DNA of 64,000 nt, taken from assembly GCA_015069195.1 (NCBI GenBank), contig SVJA01000008.1, positions 1-64,000 of the forward strand. The letters are read 5' to 3'. The translations under genes were made by a program, and so were the position numbers. Positions 43,798-51,802 of this stretch are shown here, one piece after another. Source of the stretch: Oscillospiraceae bacterium (GTDB lineage: Bacteria; Bacillota; Clostridia; UBA1212). Numbering within the stretch: position 1 is the stretch's first letter; the number at the start of each line of letters is the position of its first letter. The notes below the pieces were generated by a model. That model worked only from the letters and a program-made list of their open reading frames with translations. It was not told the origin of the DNA and made no database searches.

Positions 43798-43869
43798 TTT
43801 CAAAAACTCCCCTCCAATGAAACAATATAACATCCGCATCCGATAAACCAATGCAACTAAACATCACAT

Positions 43870-43897
43870 ATTATACTCTTATGAATATATTTGTCAA
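43870..43897 (-). promoter_or_regulatory. strong promoter of the 37-residue peptide gene
   Basis: TTGACA (43892-43897) and TATAAT (43870-43875), both perfect, 16 bp apart on the minus strand. About 70 bp lie between the -10 box and the start codon. Confidence 0.85.
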
Positions 43898-43931
43898 GCA
43901 CTTCAAAAATATTTTTTATAAATTATAAATA

Positions 43932-44897
43932 TTATAACAAACTATATCTTTCTAAAAAGTTCATAAAATTTTTACCGGAAATATTATCAATAAACGTATG
44001 GTCTGATTCATTCGAAATATATTCCTCAATAAACAAATCATGGATACTCTGTTTTAAATCAACTTCATCCGGATACAGTCCGCCCGTTCCGTCTATATCA
44101 AAACCAAAACCTATGTTTCCCTCAAGGCCTGTTTGCTTCGCGTAGTATATATGTGAAAGCAAATTTTTTATACTATACGAATGATTATCACATACATCAC
44201 TCTCCCGAACAAATTTATGATACAGGTTTAATCCGATATACCCACCACGTTTTGATATCTCCTCAGCATGCTCTTTTGTAAGATTTCTGTTATGATTACA
44301 AACTTCACGAAAATTCGAATGGCTTGCACACGGCGGCCGTTTTGTAATTGCAAATATATCTCTTATCGTATTATCCGATGAATGTGATACATCAATGATT
44401 ATTCCGAGTTTTTCGCACAATTCTATAAGTTCCACACCCTTTTCGGAAAGTCCCGCATCTTCCGGAGTTCCTGTCGAAAGACTTCCGGCAGCCCACACAT
44501 TATTGTGATTCCACACCGGAGCGATCATTCTCACACCGTCTTCATAAAATCTGTAAACATTTTCAATACTTCCCATAAGACATTCTCCGCCTTCGATTGA
44601 AAGCATTGAAATGTATCTTGTATTTTCACGTATCGCACTCACTATTTCGGCAAGAGTTGTGCAATGCTTTATTTTTCCTTCCGAAGCGGCATTTTTGTAT
44701 ATATCAATATATCTGCACGCACGGTCGAAAGATTCTTTTGCCGTCTCGCCGTCTTCTGCACAGTACATTGCAAAGACCTGCAAGTGAGGATGTTTTTTTG
44801 AAGCATTATAATCATTTATTATCGATGACTTTCCTGCTTCAACAAATCCGAGCGTATCGCAATGAGTATCCGCAACGAGGGTTAAATCATAATCCAT
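43932..44897 (-). CDS. membrane dipeptidase family (M19) metallopeptidase
   Basis: M19 dipeptidases are TIM-barrel zinc enzymes that cleave dipeptides, including D-residue-containing ones. The 321-residue protein has the metal site VADTHCDTL near the N-terminus, the bridging acid in SIEGGECL, the ISH-type motif DVSHSSDNTIRDIF and ASHSNFREVCNHNRN. No signal peptide is present, so it acts in the cytosol. The start at 44897 follows GAAGGGTGG. It is downstream of the acyl-CoA ligase gene, with a terminator between them. Confidence 0.88.
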   Translation of the reverse strand: MDYDLTLVADTHCDTLGFVEAGKSSIINDYNASKKHPHLQVFAMYCAEDGETAKESFDRACRYIDIYKNAASEGKIKHCTTLAEIVSAIRENTRYISMLSIEGGECLMGSIENVYRFYEDGVRMIAPVWNHNNVWAAGSLSTGTPEDAGLSEKGVELIELCEKLGIIIDVSHSSDNTIRDIFAITKRPPCASHSNFREVCNHNRNLTKEHAEEISKRGGYIGLNLYHKFVRESDVCDNHSYSIKNLLSHIYYAKQTGLEGNIGFGFDIDGTGGLYPDEVDLKQSIHDLFIEEYISNESDHTFIDNISGKNFMNFLERYSLL

Positions 44898-44951
44898 ATC
44901 TGCACCACCCTTCTCATTATATGCCTTTGATTTAAAATATTGAAAGTCAAA

Positions 44952-44984
44952 AAGGTCCTGCCATATAAAAAGCGACAAGACCTT
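44952..44984 (-). terminator. terminator of the acyl-CoA ligase gene
   Basis: AAGGTC/GACCTT arms with partly paired inner sequence; TTTTTGAC follows on the minus strand. Confidence 0.65.
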
Positions 44985-45044
44985 AATTTAATTATTGACC
45001 GAGGACATTTGTTACCTTTACAACTCTTTTCAATAACTAACAGA

Positions 45045-46679
45045 TCATTCTGTAGTCTGAGCCTCAACAAGACTCTTTCCGCAATAAATCTCACGAAGCT
45101 TCGGCTTTTCTATTTTGCCTGTAGGATTTCTCGGAACCTTGGCAAAAATAATCTTTTTCGGTCTTTTATATCTCGGCATATCCATGCAGAAATTCATAAT
45201 ATACTCTTCCGTACATGTAATTCCGTCTTTTACTTCAATAATAGCAGCGGCAATTTCACCGAGTCTTTCATCTGGTAAACCGATTACGGCGACATCCTTT
45301 ACAACATCACATGCTCTTATAAAATCTTCTATCTGAACGGGATAAAGATTCTCTCCGCCTGTGATAATTACGTCTTTTTTACGGTCTACAAGATATATGA
45401 AACCTTCCTCGTCAACCTTTGCCATATCGCCTGTGTAGAGCCATTCGCCCTTTAAAATCTCATCAGTTGCCTTTTGGTTCTTGTAGTAGCATTTCATAAC
45501 GCCGGGACCGCTTACCGCAAGCTCTCCGACCTCACCCTGCGGAACTTCGTTACCGCGTTCGTCAACAACCATTGTTTTCCAAAGATAACCGGCTTTACCT
45601 ATCGCACCGACCTTGTGAATATTCTCTACACCCAGATGTACGCAACCGGGACCTATGGACTCACTAAGACCGTAGTTTGTATCGTAATCATGGTCCGGGA
45701 ATACTTTTTTCCAACGCTTTATAAGGCTAGGAGGAACAGGCTGCGCGCCTACATGCATAAGTCTCCATTGCGAAATTCTGAACTCTTCAAGCTTCAGATC
45801 GCCTCGTTCTATAGAGTCAAGAATATCCTGCACCCACGGAACCAAAAGCCACACAATACTTGCCTTCTCCTCTGAAACAGCTCTGAATATCCAATCAGGT
45901 CTGACACCTTTAAGAAGAACTGCTTTACCGCCTGTCAAAAGGCTTCCGAACCAATGCATCTTTGCACCGGTATGATAAAGCGGAGGAATGCAAAGGAACA
46001 CATCGTCCTTTGTCTGTGAATGGTGATTCTGCTCTGTAAGACAAGAACTCACGAGTGCCTTATGTGCGTGAAGAATCGCTTTCGGGAAACCTGTTGTACC
46101 CGAAGAAAAATAAATCGCAGCATCATCTTCGTCTTTTATATCAACAGCAGGAGCAATCGAAGAGCAGTAATTAACAATAGTGTCATAACTGTCGGCAAAC
46201 TCCGGAACATCATTTCCTACAAAAAAGAAATTCTTTATGTTTCCGAGCTGATCAAGCACTTCTTCCACTCTTCCGGTAAACTCCGGGCCGAAAACCAAAG
46301 TAGTCGCATCAGCAAGGTCGGCACAGTATTTAATCTCATCGGATGAATATCTGTAATTCATCGGAACGGCAAGCGCACCCGTTTTGAGCACACCGAAATA
46401 AATCGGAAGCCACTCTATGCAGTTCATAAGAAGAATAGCAACCTTATCACCGCGCTTTATACCCCTTGTAAGAAGAAGATTCGCAAAACGGTTTGCCTTT
46501 ATGTCAAACTCTTTCCATGTAATCTCCTTGCGATACCTCTCCGTAGATGTAGACTCAATAAGATTATACTCACGCCAGGTAAGTGTATTGTCCGGCTGTG
46601 CTGCAGGATTTATCTCAACGAGCGCTATGTCGTTAGGATAAAGCTTTGCGTTTTTTTCCAAAAATTCTGTAATAGGCAT
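45045..46679 (-). CDS. AMP-forming acyl-CoA synthetase, T-box controlled
   Basis: An adenylate-forming enzyme that activates a carboxylic acid as acyl-AMP and then acyl-CoA. The 544-residue protein has the AMP-binding loop IYFSSGTTGFPKAI, NYGLSES, the hinge YTGDMAKVDEEGF and the catalytic lysine region PRNPTGKIEKPK. A local duplication TWREYN...TWKEFD lies near residues 34-57. AAAGGGAG precedes the ATG at 46679; a longer frame runs into the leader and is rejected. The leader is a T-box with a probable tyrosine codon, unusual for this enzyme class. The acid used is unknown; an aromatic acid linked to tyrosine metabolism is a guess. Confidence 0.85.
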   Translation of the reverse strand: MPITEFLEKNAKLYPNDIALVEINPAAQPDNTLTWREYNLIESTSTERYRKEITWKEFDIKANRFANLLLTRGIKRGDKVAILLMNCIEWLPIYFGVLKTGALAVPMNYRYSSDEIKYCADLADATTLVFGPEFTGRVEEVLDQLGNIKNFFFVGNDVPEFADSYDTIVNYCSSIAPAVDIKDEDDAAIYFSSGTTGFPKAILHAHKALVSSCLTEQNHHSQTKDDVFLCIPPLYHTGAKMHWFGSLLTGGKAVLLKGVRPDWIFRAVSEEKASIVWLLVPWVQDILDSIERGDLKLEEFRISQWRLMHVGAQPVPPSLIKRWKKVFPDHDYDTNYGLSESIGPGCVHLGVENIHKVGAIGKAGYLWKTMVVDERGNEVPQGEVGELAVSGPGVMKCYYKNQKATDEILKGEWLYTGDMAKVDEEGFIYLVDRKKDVIITGGENLYPVQIEDFIRACDVVKDVAVIGLPDERLGEIAAAIIEVKDGITCTEEYIMNFCMDMPRYKRPKKIIFAKVPRNPTGKIEKPKLREIYCGKSLVEAQTTE

Positions 46680-46701
46680 TTCAAAACTCCCTTTAAAATT
46701 T

Positions 46702-46990
46702 AATAAATAAAAGCCCTCAGGCTTTCTCCGAAAGCCTGAGGGCGAACAATCAATAATCCGCGGTACCACCTCAATTTACCGTCAAAACGGCCTCATCAGT
46801 ACAAATGCTAAAACAACATGCTATACCGTCAGCTGTAACGGGCCTCCCCGGCAAATCCTACTCGCAAAAGCTTTCAGACCGCTGCTCTCGAAATGTATTC
46901 GCATCACACATCCTGCTGTCTCCCACCACCCGACAACTCTCTGAAAAGATTACAAGCAATACTACTTCTTTTCGGTCGACACATTTAACA
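46702..46990 (-). promoter_or_regulatory. T-box riboswitch, probable tyrosine specificity
   Basis: T-box leaders read uncharged tRNA and decide between terminator and antiterminator. Seen here on the minus strand are AGAGAG followed by the GGTGGTG distal loop of stem I, a specifier loop GAA-TAC-A with TAC at 46895-46897, and then GCCGGGGAGGCCCGTTA. The conserved T-box AGGTGGTACCGCGG is at 46758-46771. A 13-bp terminator stem (46713-46725, 46731-46743) is followed by TTTTATTT. The downstream gene is an acyl-CoA ligase. Confidence 0.9.
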
Positions 46991-46996
46991 AATGTT

Positions 46997-47025
46997 ATTT
47001 TATTTCGTGAATCGAGGTTTGTCAA
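46997..47025 (-). promoter_or_regulatory. sigma-A promoter of the T-box leader
   Basis: TTGACA (47020-47025) and TAAAAT (46997-47002), 17 bp apart on the minus strand. Confidence 0.85.
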
Positions 47026-47079
47026 TAAGAAATTAGCAATGACACTATTGAAAATCCGGCACACATTGTTAACTTTCTC

Positions 47080-47112
47080 AATATTATGTTAACGAAGGGA
47101 TAACATAATATT
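47080..47112. repeat. perfect 12-bp inverted repeat upstream of cotJA
   Basis: AATATTATGTTA and TAACATAATATT (47080-47091, 47101-47112) surround a 9-nt loop. It ends 2 nt before the AGGAGG of cotJA and may be an operator or an mRNA 5' hairpin. Confidence 0.65.
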
Positions 47113-47126
47113 TTAGGAGGTAAATT

Positions 47127-47423
47127 ATGAATAATTGCAGTTGTGCATCGGAATTTCTTAACACTTCTTTAAGCGACATTGAATTTGATAATAAAAAATG
47201 TGCCCCCTCAAATTCAGCCGTTTTATCGAGAATTTATGTTTCGGTGCAACATCCCGGAAGACTTTACTCTCTCTGTGAGGGACTTTATAGAGGAACAATT
47301 TATCCTTGCCTTGACCAGCCTTATGAAGGGTGCCCCTGTTGTGAACCCGGTTGCGACGGCGAAGAGATAGCTCCTAATTCATACATTTGTAAGAAGGAGG
47401 AATCTTGTCATGGAAAAAGATAA
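47127..47423 (+). CDS. cotJA: spore coat associated protein CotJA
   Basis: CotJA is a small protein of the CotJ spore-coat operon, needed for coat entry of CotJC in Bacillus. The 98-residue protein holds the family core RIYVSVQHPGRLYSLCEGL then GTIYPCLDQPY. The N-terminal extension and C-terminal tail contain many cysteines (CPCCEPGCDG, CKKEESC), more than in Bacillus. AGGAGG precedes the ATG. It overlaps cotJB by 14 bp. Confidence 0.83.
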   Translation: MNNCSCASEFLNTSLSDIEFDNKKCAPSNSAVLSRIYVSVQHPGRLYSLCEGLYRGTIYPCLDQPYEGCPCCEPGCDGEEIAPNSYICKKEESCHGKR

Positions 47424-47685
47424 AATTCCTTATGCAAACAAAGCAGAATGTATGCGTGAAATCATGGCAGTTAATTTTGCTTTAATTGACTTAGTTCAGT
47501 ATCTTGACACTCACCCGAAAGATGCCGAAACAATCAAACTCTACAACAACCTTGTGTGCAAATACAGATCAATGGTTGAAAACTATCAGAACATTTTCGG
47601 ACCGCTTGTCATTCAGACTTACGACGGTTCAGAAGATTCATGGGATTGGACCGACAATCCGTGGCCATGGAATAAGGAGGTATAA
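47410..47685 (+). CDS. cotJB: spore coat protein CotJB
   Basis: A 91-residue coat protein of the CotJ operon, acting in the outer layers of the spore. The helical core VNFALIDLVQYLDTHPKDAE and the C-terminal WDWTDNPWPWNKEV are hallmarks of CotJB. AAGGAGG lies within the end of cotJA. It is followed after 3 bp by cotJC. Confidence 0.9.
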   Translation: MEKDKIPYANKAECMREIMAVNFALIDLVQYLDTHPKDAETIKLYNNLVCKYRSMVENYQNIFGPLVIQTYDGSEDSWDWTDNPWPWNKEV

Positions 47686-47688
47686 TTT

Positions 47689-48261
47689 ATGTGGCAATAT
47701 CAGAAACATCTTGAATATCCTATAAAAATTAAAAATCCGGATCCGAGAATGGCAAAACTCATCATCACCCAATACGGCGGTGGTGATGGTGAACTCGGTG
47801 CTGCACTACGCTATTTAAGCCAACGCTTTACAATGCCTACGGGTGAAACCAGAGGCCTTTTGACAGACATCGGAACTGAGGAACTTGCCCACCTCGAGAT
47901 GATAGGCACCATGTGTAGTCAGCTTCTTGACGGAGCTTCTTGCAAGCAATTAAAAGAAGCCGGATACGATTCGAACTACGTGGAACACGGTATCGGCGTA
48001 TATCCTGCGAATGCGGCAGGCGTGCCGTTTACCGCAGCCTACATACAGTCAAAGGGTGACCCTGTGACAGACCTTACGGAAAACATTGCCGCTGAGCAGA
48101 AGGCAAAGCAGACATACGAATATCTTCTCGATATGGCTGATGACCCCGATGTTATAGCTCCTCTCAGATTTTTGAGAGAGCGCGAGGTCGTACATCTCCA
48201 GAGATTCGGTGAAGCACTGCAAAAAGTACAGGAATTTAACGGAAGAAAGAAATTCTATTAA
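47689..48261 (+). CDS. cotJC: spore coat CotJC, manganese-catalase family
   Basis: CotJC belongs to the manganese catalases and is packed into the spore coat. The 190-residue protein starts MWQYQKHLEYPI and carries the two-metal helices with GDGELGAALRYLSQRF, TEELAHLEMIGTM, AAEQKAKQTYEYLL and REREVVHLQRFGEAL, giving the expected Glu and His ligands. TAAGGAGG precedes the ATG. Last gene of the operon. Confidence 0.93.
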   Translation: MWQYQKHLEYPIKIKNPDPRMAKLIITQYGGGDGELGAALRYLSQRFTMPTGETRGLLTDIGTEELAHLEMIGTMCSQLLDGASCKQLKEAGYDSNYVEHGIGVYPANAAGVPFTAAYIQSKGDPVTDLTENIAAEQKAKQTYEYLLDMADDPDVIAPLRFLREREVVHLQRFGEALQKVQEFNGRKKFY

Positions 48262-48281
48262 AAAGCTCTTATTAATATTCA

Positions 48282-48324
48282 AAAACTACTGTCGCTGAGC
48301 ATTTAGCACGGCGACAGCAGTTTT
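48282..48324. terminator. bidirectional terminator between cotJC and a glycosyltransferase gene
   Basis: 14-nt arms AAAACTACTGTCGC and GCGACAGCAGTTTT with one mismatch; T-rich on both sides. Confidence 0.78.
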
Positions 48325-48333
48325 AAATTAAAA

Positions 48334-49281
48334 TCAATTAATTCTGTTCGAATCACTGACATTTGTATCAGCAATAATATAATGCGGTCTATCCTTTACC
48401 TCAAGGTACATTTTAGCTATATATTGACCCATGATTCCCATACACAAAAGCTGTATACCGCCTATAAACATTATTATGCTGACAGTAGATGCCCAACCGG
48501 CAACAGGATCACCGAAAATAATTTTTCTAACTACTACAAAAACCACAAATATAAATGCAAGAATCGTAAAAACAATTCCTATAACTGATGCTATCGTTAA
48601 CGGCAGATGAGAAAAATTCACCATACCGTCAATGGAATATTTGAAAAGTTTCCAAAAGCTCCACTTTGTCTCTCCCGCAACTCGCTCTACATTTTCAAAA
48701 GGAAGCCAGTAAGTTTTGAATCCTACCCAACCGAAAATACCTTTTGAAAAACGATTATACTCTGTCATTTTTATAATGGCATCAACCATCTCACGTTTCA
48801 TAAGTCTGAAATCACGGGCACCGTCAACAATATCGGCATCTGACATCTTATTCATTAATCGATAAAACATCTTGGCAAAAAAAGATCGTATCGGTGGTTC
48901 ACCTTTTCTGGTTTCACGCCGTGTAGCCACACTGTCATAATCTTGTGTCTCTAAAATATCTATCATCTGAGGCAAAAGTGACGGAGGATCTTGCATATCT
49001 GCATCCATTACAGCGACATAGTTACCTTTTGTGTTGCAGAAACCGGCATACATTGCAGCTTCTTTTCCGAAATTTCTGGCAAACGAAAAATACTTTACCC
49101 TGTCATCACTATCGGACAAATCCTTCAAAATACTTAAAGTATTATCCTTTGAACCGTCATCAACAAATAAAAATTCAAAATCATATTTATCCAGTTCTTC
49201 TGTAACTTTGCACAATTCCTTATAGAAAATAGGCAACGCCGCACTTTCGTTATAGCATGGTACAATCAATGAAATCAACAT
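48334..49281 (-). CDS. family 2 glycosyltransferase, GtrB/DPM-like
   Basis: This membrane-associated enzyme probably transfers a sugar from a nucleotide sugar to a polyprenyl phosphate. The 315-residue protein starts MLISLIVPCYNESAALPIFY, holds VDDGSKDNT and the metal motif DADMQDPPSLLPQM, and ends with two membrane segments. The start at 49281 follows GAGGAGATG; the longer frame overlaps the next gene. It lies 17 bp downstream of the integral-membrane glycosyltransferase that would use the lipid-linked sugar. Confidence 0.88.
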   Translation of the reverse strand: MLISLIVPCYNESAALPIFYKELCKVTEELDKYDFEFLFVDDGSKDNTLSILKDLSDSDDRVKYFSFARNFGKEAAMYAGFCNTKGNYVAVMDADMQDPPSLLPQMIDILETQDYDSVATRRETRKGEPPIRSFFAKMFYRLMNKMSDADIVDGARDFRLMKREMVDAIIKMTEYNRFSKGIFGWVGFKTYWLPFENVERVAGETKWSFWKLFKYSIDGMVNFSHLPLTIASVIGIVFTILAFIFVVFVVVRKIIFGDPVAGWASTVSIIMFIGGIQLLCMGIMGQYIAKMYLEVKDRPHYIIADTNVSDSNRIN

Positions 49282-49298
49282 CTCAGCATCTCCTCGCT

Positions 49299-50798
49299 TT
49301 AATCTTTTACCCGATAAAGACATATATATTTATTCTTATCCTTTAACTCGTAATGGTTCTCCAAAATATCGCTCATTTTATTCTGAACAGTCTCATTTAT
49401 AGACATACTATCCTCATTTGGCGGTGTCATAATCCAGACAGGAGTTTCTTCTTCAAGCCAATTCAAAAAATCCGTATTTATTGACGGATCAGCTTTTGAC
49501 CACCAATCGTGTAGTATATAGTATTTATGACAAGGCAACAAATCACCGTACATATAATACCCCGCATTCAGATTATAGCCAATGAACGAATCCTTTTCAT
49601 CTTCAGGTATGATACTCAAACAGTTCCTTACGGTATTGTACACCTCTATTGTACTTTTATTCAAATAATAAGCGTTTACAGAAGCGTATGAAAACATCAA
49701 AACTTTAAAAGCATATAACATCAAACATACGGCAATCAAATATGTCTTAACATCTTTTAAACGGAATTTCCAATAAATACATACTACAAACATATACAAA
49801 GGAACAAATACAGTAAAATAATGAGAATACTGATTTGCGAGTATAAGACTGGCTGTATTTACGACCAATGATACCGCGACTACCCAATCAATCAACTGTA
49901 TCTTGAATTTATTCCTTATCAAATTACAAAAAAATAATATAAAGGAAATAATAACCGGCAAATAAAGTATTGCATACTCAGGTAAATTGCTAAAAATCGA
50001 TACAGAGCTTGATGCACTTGTATATTTAAAATTATAAAGAAATGTCGCATATATCATATCGTACAGAGCACCTTTATAAGTAAAATAAATCACTATCGGT
50101 ACGGTAACCACAGCGACACCAAATACTCCAAAAAGTAAATTCATTAATAAATTTTTAAATTTCTTTTTGTAAATGAGGTATAAAAAGATAACCAATACAC
50201 CGGCACATATAGTAACAGCGTTATTCAGGCGAATGAAAAACACAGCAGAAATCGCAATACCGTACAAAAAGGCATACCAAACAGGATGTTCAGTCGAATG
50301 CTCCGCATTCAGTACATATTTTGTCATGAAATATAAACACACCGTTATAAACGGCAATGAATATTCTTCTGACAAATTTCCACCGGTAAAAGTATAGAAA
50401 AATACAGCAAATCCGGATACCAATACTGCCGAAACACTAAAAACGCTAAAAGAATTTTTCTTAGTTCCTATAAGTTTACATATATGGTAAAGAGACGTAA
50501 TCGTAATAATTCCGAAAATACATTCAATAATAAATATAGCAATTTTTCCGCCAAACAGATACCCAAATGCTTCAATGAAAAACAATACAGGACCTTTATG
50601 ATCAAAGATATCAACATAAAGAACCTTCCCAGCAACCATACTTTTACCCATCATCATAAAAATAGCAGAATCTCCACCATAATTATTTAAATATAATGGG
50701 CTAGTATAGCGTGCCACAATTAACAGTCCAAATATAAACACAGCATACACAACAAGCAAAAAAAGTCTTTCTTTTCTTTTAGTTATAGTAGCAGACAT
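49299..50798 (-). CDS. integral membrane glycosyltransferase (family 39-like)
   Basis: A multi-pass protein of about 499 residues resembling ArnT/PMT-type enzymes that move a sugar from polyprenyl phosphate to an acceptor outside the cell. The N-terminal loop after the first membrane segment has GGDSAIFMMMGKSM and VDIFDHKGPVLFFIE, with the acidic residues expected at the catalytic loop. About ten membrane segments follow, then a short soluble C-terminus. GGAGG lies 7 nt before the ATG at 50798. Confidence 0.8.
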   Translation of the reverse strand: MSATITKRKERLFLLVVYAVFIFGLLIVARYTSPLYLNNYGGDSAIFMMMGKSMVAGKVLYVDIFDHKGPVLFFIEAFGYLFGGKIAIFIIECIFGIITITSLYHICKLIGTKKNSFSVFSVSAVLVSGFAVFFYTFTGGNLSEEYSLPFITVCLYFMTKYVLNAEHSTEHPVWYAFLYGIAISAVFFIRLNNAVTICAGVLVIFLYLIYKKKFKNLLMNLLFGVFGVAVVTVPIVIYFTYKGALYDMIYATFLYNFKYTSASSSVSIFSNLPEYAILYLPVIISFILFFCNLIRNKFKIQLIDWVVAVSLVVNTASLILANQYSHYFTVFVPLYMFVVCIYWKFRLKDVKTYLIAVCLMLYAFKVLMFSYASVNAYYLNKSTIEVYNTVRNCLSIIPEDEKDSFIGYNLNAGYYMYGDLLPCHKYYILHDWWSKADPSINTDFLNWLEEETPVWIMTPPNEDSMSINETVQNKMSDILENHYELKDKNKYICLYRVKD

Positions 50799-50851
50799 AA
50801 ACAAACCTCCGCTAAAAGCATTTTATCACATGCTATCCAAACTGAATCATT

Positions 50852-51802
50852 TCATATCATCAAAAGCAATGCTACCAAAGGCATTGTACCGAGTGCCAAA
50901 ATAGTGCTTATCGGAACAAGCTTGCCGGATGTTATTGTATCGCAATTGAACTTTTCGGCAAATACGCCTACGGAAGTCGCACAGGGAGTCGCAGAGCTGA
51001 TCAATACAACCTTCATTGCAACCTCTGAACAAAGGCCGACAATCATCAAACCTCTTAAAGCAGCCCATATAAGAATCGGACACAAAATAAGTCTTAAGAA
51101 TATACATTTGTACAGTTCAAAGTCTTTGAAAATTGTTTTCCAATCCACTGCAGCCATATGAAAACCGACAAGTATCATTACAAGCGGTGAAACCATGCCT
51201 GAAAGAGCTTTTATGCACTCATTTAAAGGCTCAAAACCGGTGACATATCTGTTTAACGGAGTCAAGAAAAATACCAGACCGATGGCAATCGAAACCGTTG
51301 CAGGATTTATAAACATCTTCTTTACGGACATATATTTTTTGTCTTCAGAGTATATGTAACAGCCAAGAGACCAGATAAACAGATTGAAACCGATCTGATA
51401 TATAGCCGCATATATAGCTGCCTCACTACCCATAAATGCTTCGATAAGAGGAATTCCCATATAACCAGCATTTGAAAAAATTACTGCAAATCTGAACACT
51501 TTTTGCTTTTCTACCGGCACTTTTTTGAATGAAAGAATAGCAACTACAAAAAACAAGGCATGTGCCACAATAGAAAATACTGCAATCTGAATCATATTTT
51601 CTACGATATCCATTCTGAAATCCGTCAGAAAAGGCTTGATTATCAAAAAAGGCTGTCCGACATAAAGTGTAAGATTTGCAAGTCCTTTCGCAAATTTTTC
51701 TTCACCGAATTTTAATTTTCGGAATATAAAACCCGGAACCAACATTACTACAAGCAATAATACCTGATAAAAAAGTTGCAATATTTCACTTGACCCTATC
51801 AT
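50852..51802 (-). CDS. AEC family transporter
   Basis: A membrane carrier of the auxin-efflux-carrier fold, often for organic acids; the substrate cannot be read from sequence. The 316-residue protein has about ten membrane segments in two similar halves, with [16 protein letters not shown] and the second-half [17 protein letters not shown] crossover motifs. It overlaps the ftsK stop by 4 nt (ATGA), so it is translated after it. Confidence 0.87.
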   Translation of the reverse strand: MIGSSEILQLFYQVLLLVVMLVPGFIFRKLKFGEEKFAKGLANLTLYVGQPFLIIKPFLTDFRMDIVENMIQIAVFSIVAHALFFVVAILSFKKVPVEKQKVFRFAVIFSNAGYMGIPLIEAFMGSEAAIYAAIYQIGFNLFIWSLGCYIYSEDKKYMSVKKMFINPATVSIAIGLVFFLTPLNRYVTGFEPLNECIKALSGMVSPLVMILVGFHMAAVDWKTIFKDFELYKCIFLRLILCPILIWAALRGLMIVGLCSEVAMKVVLISSATPCATSVGVFAEKFNCDTITSGKLVPISTILALGTMPLVALLLMI

